From Methylovirgula sp. (GTDB lineage Bacteria > Pseudomonadota > Alphaproteobacteria > Rhizobiales > Beijerinckiaceae): a stretch of DNA of 9,379 nt. Numbering within the stretch: position 1 is the stretch's first letter; each line of letters begins with the position of its first letter. This document shows positions 5,455 to 9,379 of the stretch, in pieces. The position numbers and the translations under genes were made by a program. The stretch covers positions 1-9,379 of the forward strand of contig JASHVQ010000079.1 of the NCBI GenBank assembly GCA_030044485.1, in the 5' to 3' direction. The notes below the pieces were generated by a model. It saw only the letters and a list, made by a program, of their open reading frames with translations, did not search any database and was not told where the DNA came from.

Positions 5455-6480
5455 CTAGGCGGCCGCCTTCTCCAGCGTTTCCGACCACTCGCCCAAGGCC
5501 GCAAGCCCATTCATCCGAGCCCTATGGCTGAAGGCCGCCTGAGCGGCGCCCACATTCCCCGGCTTGCCGGACCAGGCCTTCTGCGGCGCAGCCTGCAAGG
5601 CGCGGCCATAGGAGAAGGTCACGGCCCAGGGCAATGGACCCGAGCGAGCTATGGCATCGAGATTGGCAGTCGCCGTGACATCGGATTGGCCGCCCGAGAG
5701 GAAGGCAATTCCCGGCACCGCGACCGGCACGCAATTCTTGAAGAGACGCACGCTCGCCGCGGCGACTTCGTCCGGGGTCGCCTGTTTCGGCGCCTTCATG
5801 CCGGGAACGACCATGTTGGGCTTCAACACGATCCCTTCGAGCAGGACGCGCATCGCATGGAGTTCGGCGAACACCGCTCTGAGCACGGCCTCGCTGACTT
5901 CGTAGCAACGCTGCAGCGCATGGCCGCCGTCCATCAGCACTTCGGGTTCGACGATGGGGACGATATCCGCGGCCTGGCAATGCGCCGCGTAACGGGCGAG
6001 CGCCTGCGCATTGGCGTCGATCGCCGCGCGCGTCGGAATCGCATCGCCAATGTCGATCACGGCGCGCCATTTCGCGAACCGCGCCCCGAGGCTGTAATAT
6101 TCCTTGAGCCGGGCGCCGAGTCCGTCGAGGCCCTCGGTAATCGTCTCGCCCGGAAAGCCCGGAAGAGGCTTGGCGCCGGTGTCGACCTTGATGCCGGGAA
6201 TTGCGCCTGTCTGCTCGATCAGCTTGACGAGCGGCGTTCCGTCCGCCGCCAACTGGCGGATCGTCTCGTCATAGAGGATGACACCGGAAATATGCCGCTG
6301 CATGGCGCCGCTGGCGCGGAACAGAAGTTCGCGATAATCGCGGCGCGTCTCGGGCGTCGATTCGACGCCGATTGCCTCGAAGCGCTTCTTGATCGTCGCC
6401 GAGCTTTCGTCGGCGGCAAGAATGCCCTTGCCGGGAGCCACCATGGCCTGCGCAATTCGGGCCAATTGGTCTTTATTCAC
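5455..6480 (-). CDS. Class I fructose-bisphosphate aldolase
   Basis: The enzyme interconverts fructose-1,6-bisphosphate with dihydroxyacetone phosphate and glyceraldehyde-3-phosphate through a Schiff base, without metal. The 341-residue protein is of the eukaryote-like class I type. Asp24 (LAADES), Lys98 (GIKVD), Lys137 (AKWR), Glu178 (VEPE) and the Schiff-base Lys220 (IVLKPNM) correspond to muscle aldolase Asp33, Lys107, Lys146, Glu187 and Lys229 with a constant offset of nine. SYGRAL (290-295) supplies the phosphate-binding Arg. The C-terminus ends EKAAA, without the terminal Tyr of animal enzymes. The start is GTG at 6480, with GGGA about nine bases upstream. It lies 37 bases after pgk, in the same operon. 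The symbol could be fda or fbaB by local convention, so I leave it blank. Confidence 0.95.
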   Translation of the reverse strand: MNKDQLARIAQAMVAPGKGILAADESSATIKKRFEAIGVESTPETRRDYRELLFRASGAMQRHISGVILYDETIRQLAADGTPLVKLIEQTGAIPGIKVDTGAKPLPGFPGETITEGLDGLGARLKEYYSLGARFAKWRAVIDIGDAIPTRAAIDANAQALARYAAHCQAADIVPIVEPEVLMDGGHALQRCYEVSEAVLRAVFAELHAMRVLLEGIVLKPNMVVPGMKAPKQATPDEVAAASVRLFKNCVPVAVPGIAFLSGGQSDVTATANLDAIARSGPLPWAVTFSYGRALQAAPQKAWSGKPGNVGAAQAAFSHRARMNGLAALGEWSETLEKAAA

Positions 6481-6517
6481 GCCCTTAATCCCGTGCAGCG
6501 ATCACCCAGCCACCGAA

Positions 6518-7744
6518 TCATAGTTGGCGCGCGCCGTTGCGCAAGGCGGCGACGCCCGGCAGGCGCTTGCCTTCGAGCCATTCGAGAAAAGCCCCGCCGG
6601 CGGTCGAAATATAGGTGAAATCCCTGGCGACGCCCGCCTTGTTAAGCGCCGCGATCGTGTCGCCGCCGCCGGCAATCGATTCGAGCTCCCCGGAATTGCT
6701 CAGCCGCGCCGCGACCATGGCGACGTCGATGGTTCCGGCGTCAAAAGGCGGAATTTCGAACGCCCCGAACGGACCGTTCCAGACGAGCGTATGGGTGCGC
6801 TCGAGCAGCGCTTCGATCTTGGCGACCGACTTCGGACCGATGTCGAGAATCATGTCGTTGCCCCGGACGTGATCGACATCGACGACATGCGCGGGCACGT
6901 CCGCGGCAAGCTCGGGGGCAACCACGACATCGACCGGCAACACCACTTCGCACTTGGCGCCCGCCGCTTCGGCAACGATTTGCCGCGCCACATCGGCGAA
7001 TTCCATCTCGCAGATCGATTTGCCGATCGCCTTGCCCTGCGCCGCCAGAAAGGTATTCGCCATGCCCCCGCCGATGACCAGAATATCGACGCGGCGCATG
7101 AGATTGCCCAAGAGTTCGAGCTTGGTCGAAACCTTGGCGCCGCCGACGATGGCCATCACCGGGTGGGCCGGATTGGAGAGCAGGTTGGTCAAGATCTCGA
7201 GTTCGATCTGCATCGAACGGCCGGCGAACGACGGCAGGATATGCGCCAGGCCCTCGGTCGAGGCATGGGCGCGATGTGCGGTCGAGAAGGCGTCGTTGAC
7301 GTAGACGTCGCCGAGTTCGGCAAGTGCCGCGATGAACTGCCTGTCGTTCTTTTCTTCGCCGGCGTGGAAACGGGTATTCTCAAGCAGCAGGTAATCGCCA
7401 TCGCGCATCGCCGCGACGGCCTTCTTTGCAACTTCGCCGACGCAATCGGCGGCAAAGGCTACCGGCTTTCCGAGGCGGATTTCGAGCGCTTTGGCGACCG
7501 GCCGCAACGAATATTGCGGATCGGGCGCGCCTTTCGGCCGCCCGAGATGCGAGAGAATGATGACCTTCCCTCCCTTGCCGGCGATTTCGCGCAGATTGGG
7601 CAGGATCCTCTCGATGCGCGTCGAATCGAGCACCTTGCCCGATTCCATCGGCACATTGAGATCGACCCGGACCAAAACGCGTTTGCCGGCGAACCGCGCA
7701 TCGTCGATGGTCGGGAATGGCGCCATTGGCGCGGCTCTCGTCAT
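6518..7744 (-). CDS. pgk: Phosphoglycerate kinase
   Basis: PGK transfers phosphate between 1,3-bisphosphoglycerate and ADP in glycolysis, or the reverse in gluconeogenesis and the Calvin cycle. The 408-residue protein has the PGK signature [12 protein letters not shown] (21-32), substrate-binding HLGRPKG (66-72), [12 protein letters not shown] (122-133), HRAHAS (157-162), GGAKVSTK (201-208), and in the C-terminal nucleotide domain WNGPFGAFE (322-330) and GGGDT (359-363). The ATG at 7744 overlaps the gap stop codon as ATGA and has GGGGAAG five bases ahead, inside the end of gap, so I chose it. A second ATG six codons later (7726, MAPFPTIDD) is closer to many family N-termini. Cytosolic; translationally coupled to gap. 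Confidence 0.96.
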   Translation of the reverse strand: MTRAAPMAPFPTIDDARFAGKRVLVRVDLNVPMESGKVLDSTRIERILPNLREIAGKGGKVIILSHLGRPKGAPDPQYSLRPVAKALEIRLGKPVAFAADCVGEVAKKAVAAMRDGDYLLLENTRFHAGEEKNDRQFIAALAELGDVYVNDAFSTAHRAHASTEGLAHILPSFAGRSMQIELEILTNLLSNPAHPVMAIVGGAKVSTKLELLGNLMRRVDILVIGGGMANTFLAAQGKAIGKSICEMEFADVARQIVAEAAGAKCEVVLPVDVVVAPELAADVPAHVVDVDHVRGNDMILDIGPKSVAKIEALLERTHTLVWNGPFGAFEIPPFDAGTIDVAMVAARLSNSGELESIAGGGDTIAALNKAGVARDFTYISTAGGAFLEWLEGKRLPGVAALRNGARQL

Positions 7745-8748
7745 CCGAGCTTCCCCATTACGACCGCGGTATCCGCCATGCGGTTCGAGAATCCCCATTC
7801 GTTGTCGTACCAAGAGACGACGCGCACGAACGTATCCTCGATAACGCGCGTCTGGTCGATATGAAAAATCGACGAATGCGGATCATGGTTGAAATCGATC
7901 GACACGTTGGGACTCTCCGTATAGCTGAGAATACCCTTCAACTGCTGTTCGGACGCCCGCTTGATGGCGTCGGTGATCTCGGCGGGCGTCGTGGCGCGCT
8001 TGGCGACGAACTTGAAATCCACCATCGAGACGTTGGGCGTCGGCACACGGATCGACGAACCGTCGAGCTTGCCCTTGAGTTCCGGCAGCACGAGGCCGAC
8101 CGCCTTGGCCGCGCCGGTCGTGGTCGGAATTAACGACAGCGCCGCGGCACGGGCGCGATAAAGGTCCTCGTGGAGCGTATCGAGCGTCGGCTGATCGCCC
8201 GTATAGGAGTGGATTGTGCTCATGAAGCCGCGCTCGATGCCGATGGCCTCGTTAAGGACTTTGGCGACCGGCGCCAGGCAATTGGTCGTGCAAGACGCGT
8301 TGGAGACGACAAGGTGTTCACGCTTGAGTTTGTCGTGGTTGACGCCATAGACCACCGTGAGATCGGCCCCATCCGCGGGTGCCGAGACGAGCACGCGTCT
8401 GGCGCCGGCCCTCAAATGCGCCGAAGCTTTCGCCTTCGAGGTAAAGATGCCCGAACATTCGAGCGCGATATCGACGTTGAGTTCCTCGTGCGGCAATTCG
8501 ATCGGATCACGCAGCGCCGTCACTTTGATCGGGCCGTCGCCGACGTCGATCGTATCGCCAACCACCTTCACCTCGCGCGGAAAACGCCCGTGAACCGAGT
8601 CAAAACGCAGCAGATGCGCATTGGTTTCGACCGGCCCGAGATCGTTGATGGCGACGACGCGAATGTCGCGGCGGCCCGATTCGACGATGGCGCGCAAGAC
8701 ATTGCGCCCAATGCGTCCGAATCCGTTGATCGCGACATTGACCGCCAT
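7741..8748 (-). CDS. gap: Type I glyceraldehyde-3-phosphate dehydrogenase
   Basis: GAPDH oxidises and phosphorylates glyceraldehyde-3-phosphate to 1,3-bisphosphoglycerate. The 335-residue protein opens with the Rossmann motif [14 protein letters not shown] (7-20). Asp36 at the end of the second strand (AINDLG) points to NAD preference. The active-site signature [12 protein letters not shown] (149-160) contains the nucleophile Cys153, His180 lies in [10 protein letters not shown], and Arg234 in [11 protein letters not shown] binds phosphate. The C-terminus has [12 protein letters not shown]. The start is clear: AGGAAGG lies eight bases before the ATG. It is the first gene of the minus-strand cluster and overlaps pgk by ATGA. 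The sugar-phosphate genes together suggest one operon for glycolysis/gluconeogenesis. Whether a dedicated Calvin-cycle copy exists elsewhere cannot be told. Confidence 0.97.
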   Translation of the reverse strand: MAVNVAINGFGRIGRNVLRAIVESGRRDIRVVAINDLGPVETNAHLLRFDSVHGRFPREVKVVGDTIDVGDGPIKVTALRDPIELPHEELNVDIALECSGIFTSKAKASAHLRAGARRVLVSAPADGADLTVVYGVNHDKLKREHLVVSNASCTTNCLAPVAKVLNEAIGIERGFMSTIHSYTGDQPTLDTLHEDLYRARAAALSLIPTTTGAAKAVGLVLPELKGKLDGSSIRVPTPNVSMVDFKFVAKRATTPAEITDAIKRASEQQLKGILSYTESPNVSIDFNHDPHSSIFHIDQTRVIEDTFVRVVSWYDNEWGFSNRMADTAVVMGKLG

Positions 8749-9379
8749 TCTCAGAACCTTCCTCAGCGCGGAAAAGTCGGCGCCTTATCCTGACCCATCA
8801 CGAGCTGGATTTCCTGCGAAGTCGAAGGGAAATTCGTCGCCGCGGGCCGCCCCATCGGGGCCTGCCCAGTTCTCCCAGCCTCACCGGTCTTCTGCGTCGC
8901 AACGGATCGACCATCAAGCCGGCTTCGCGACCTGATCGCCCGAACGCATCACATTTCCGCCTGCCATGCGCGCCGAGGGCGGCCATTGTCTCGCATGAGA
9001 AACAATTCCACGCAAGACGGCGCGCCTTTGTGCATTGCAATCCGCGGCCCGCCATAATGTCGCGGGCAAATCACCCGCCGGCGCCCGCCGGAGGCCGCAC
9101 TACGCTCGCGCGCGCCTTTGAATCTGCGAACGGAGTTGATTATTCCGACGCGGCCTGCCCGTCTCCGCCAGTGGAGTCGCGCCAATGCGCATGCCGCTGT
9201 TTCGTTCCCCGACGAAGCTGCGCTTGGCGCGCATAAGCGGAAGTAAACCTCTGCCGCCAGATCGCGTAACGCAAGGTTATGGAAGGCAAATTGGCTGTGG
9301 GAAGTTGGCGCTCGAGGCGTTGACGGGGGCGGCGAACGGGCGCCTAATGACGGGGTCTGGACTGATCGGATGAGTACGC
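8749..9379. other. Gene-free region upstream of gap
   Basis: These 631 bases hold no convincing gene. Open frames on both strands are Arg-rich, lack ribosome-binding sites and resemble no family I know. The minus strand from about 9050 down to 8760 should contain the gap promoter and leader, but I cannot pick a consensus -35/-10 pair with confidence. The part from about 9090 to 9379 is less GC-biased in places and shows no tRNA T-loop and no recognisable 6S or SRP RNA motif. An upstream gene, for instance transketolase as in some relatives, could begin beyond the right edge. Confidence 0.55.
8985..9006. promoter_or_regulatory. Possible operator, ATTGT-N12-ACAAT, upstream of gap
   Basis: ATTGT at 8985-8989 and ACAAT at 9002-9006 form a perfect interrupted dyad. 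The spacer contains a further small dyad, TCTC-GCAT-GAGA. It lies about 240 bases before the gap start in a gene-free region. The pattern of T...A half-sites about 11-12 apart is reminiscent of LysR-type regulator sites, such as those bound by CbbR, but no regulator gene is adjacent and the match is loose. Confidence 0.25.

Noticed and set aside
6524..7864. 446-codon plus-strand open frame opposite pgk
   Set aside because: pgk on the other strand carries all family motifs. The opposite frame resembles nothing and runs across the gap/pgk junction.
8798..9185. Two minus-strand open frames upstream of gap (85 and 78 codons)
   Set aside because: Both are Arg-rich, overlap each other in different frames, lack a ribosome-binding site and show no recognisable domain.
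9320..9350. TTGACG ... TAATGA promoter-like pair
   Set aside because: The spacer is 19 bases and the -10 is poor; no gene follows within the window to support it.
9185..9373. 62-codon plus-strand frame near the right edge (MRMPLFRSPTK...)
   Set aside because: No ribosome-binding site, no family resemblance, and its composition looks like non-coding DNA.

Overview
The window is a core-genome stretch from a GC-rich alphaproteobacterium, most likely of the order Hyphomicrobiales (Rhizobiales); a Beijerinckiaceae/Methylocystaceae-type host is a guess. The basis is high GC at third codon positions, a zeta-type F1-ATPase inhibitor gene (a family typical of Alphaproteobacteria), rhizobial-type PurC/PurS/PurQ proteins, and a gap-pgk-fba gene order. 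I see no transposase, phage gene, CRISPR array, tRNA or rRNA.

Left part (1-1915): three purine-synthesis genes on the minus strand, read purC, then purS, then purQ. PurC makes SAICAR. PurS and PurQ are the small and glutaminase subunits of FGAM synthase; the large subunit PurL is not in the window. A strong intrinsic terminator lies between purC and purS, while purS and purQ are almost fused. A second terminator at the left edge probably closes a plus-strand gene that enters from outside.

Middle (1916-3787): a 487-base gene-free divergent region with an AT-rich island, a small palindrome and two overlapping hairpins. It is followed on the plus strand by the F1-ATPase zeta subunit gene and a xerC-type tyrosine recombinase gene, which are adjacent and possibly overlapping.

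Right part (3790-8748): a minus-strand cluster read gap, pgk, fba, thiE-like, then a Sel1-repeat gene. The first three encode consecutive steps of lower and upper glycolysis/gluconeogenesis, which are also used in the Calvin cycle. gap/pgk and thiE-like/Sel1 are each joined by an ATGA overlap. The thiE-like protein has lost most residues that define thiamine-phosphate synthase and has no TPP riboswitch in front, so its real job is open. The Sel1-repeat protein carries a signal peptide. This pair is the least understood part of the window. The final 631 bases (8749-9379) hold no convincing gene and probably include the control region of the gap operon.

Overall this is mostly ordinary housekeeping DNA. 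No clearly new system is evident; the best leads are the degenerate ThiE paralogue with its Sel1 partner, and possible regulatory structures in the two gene-free regions.
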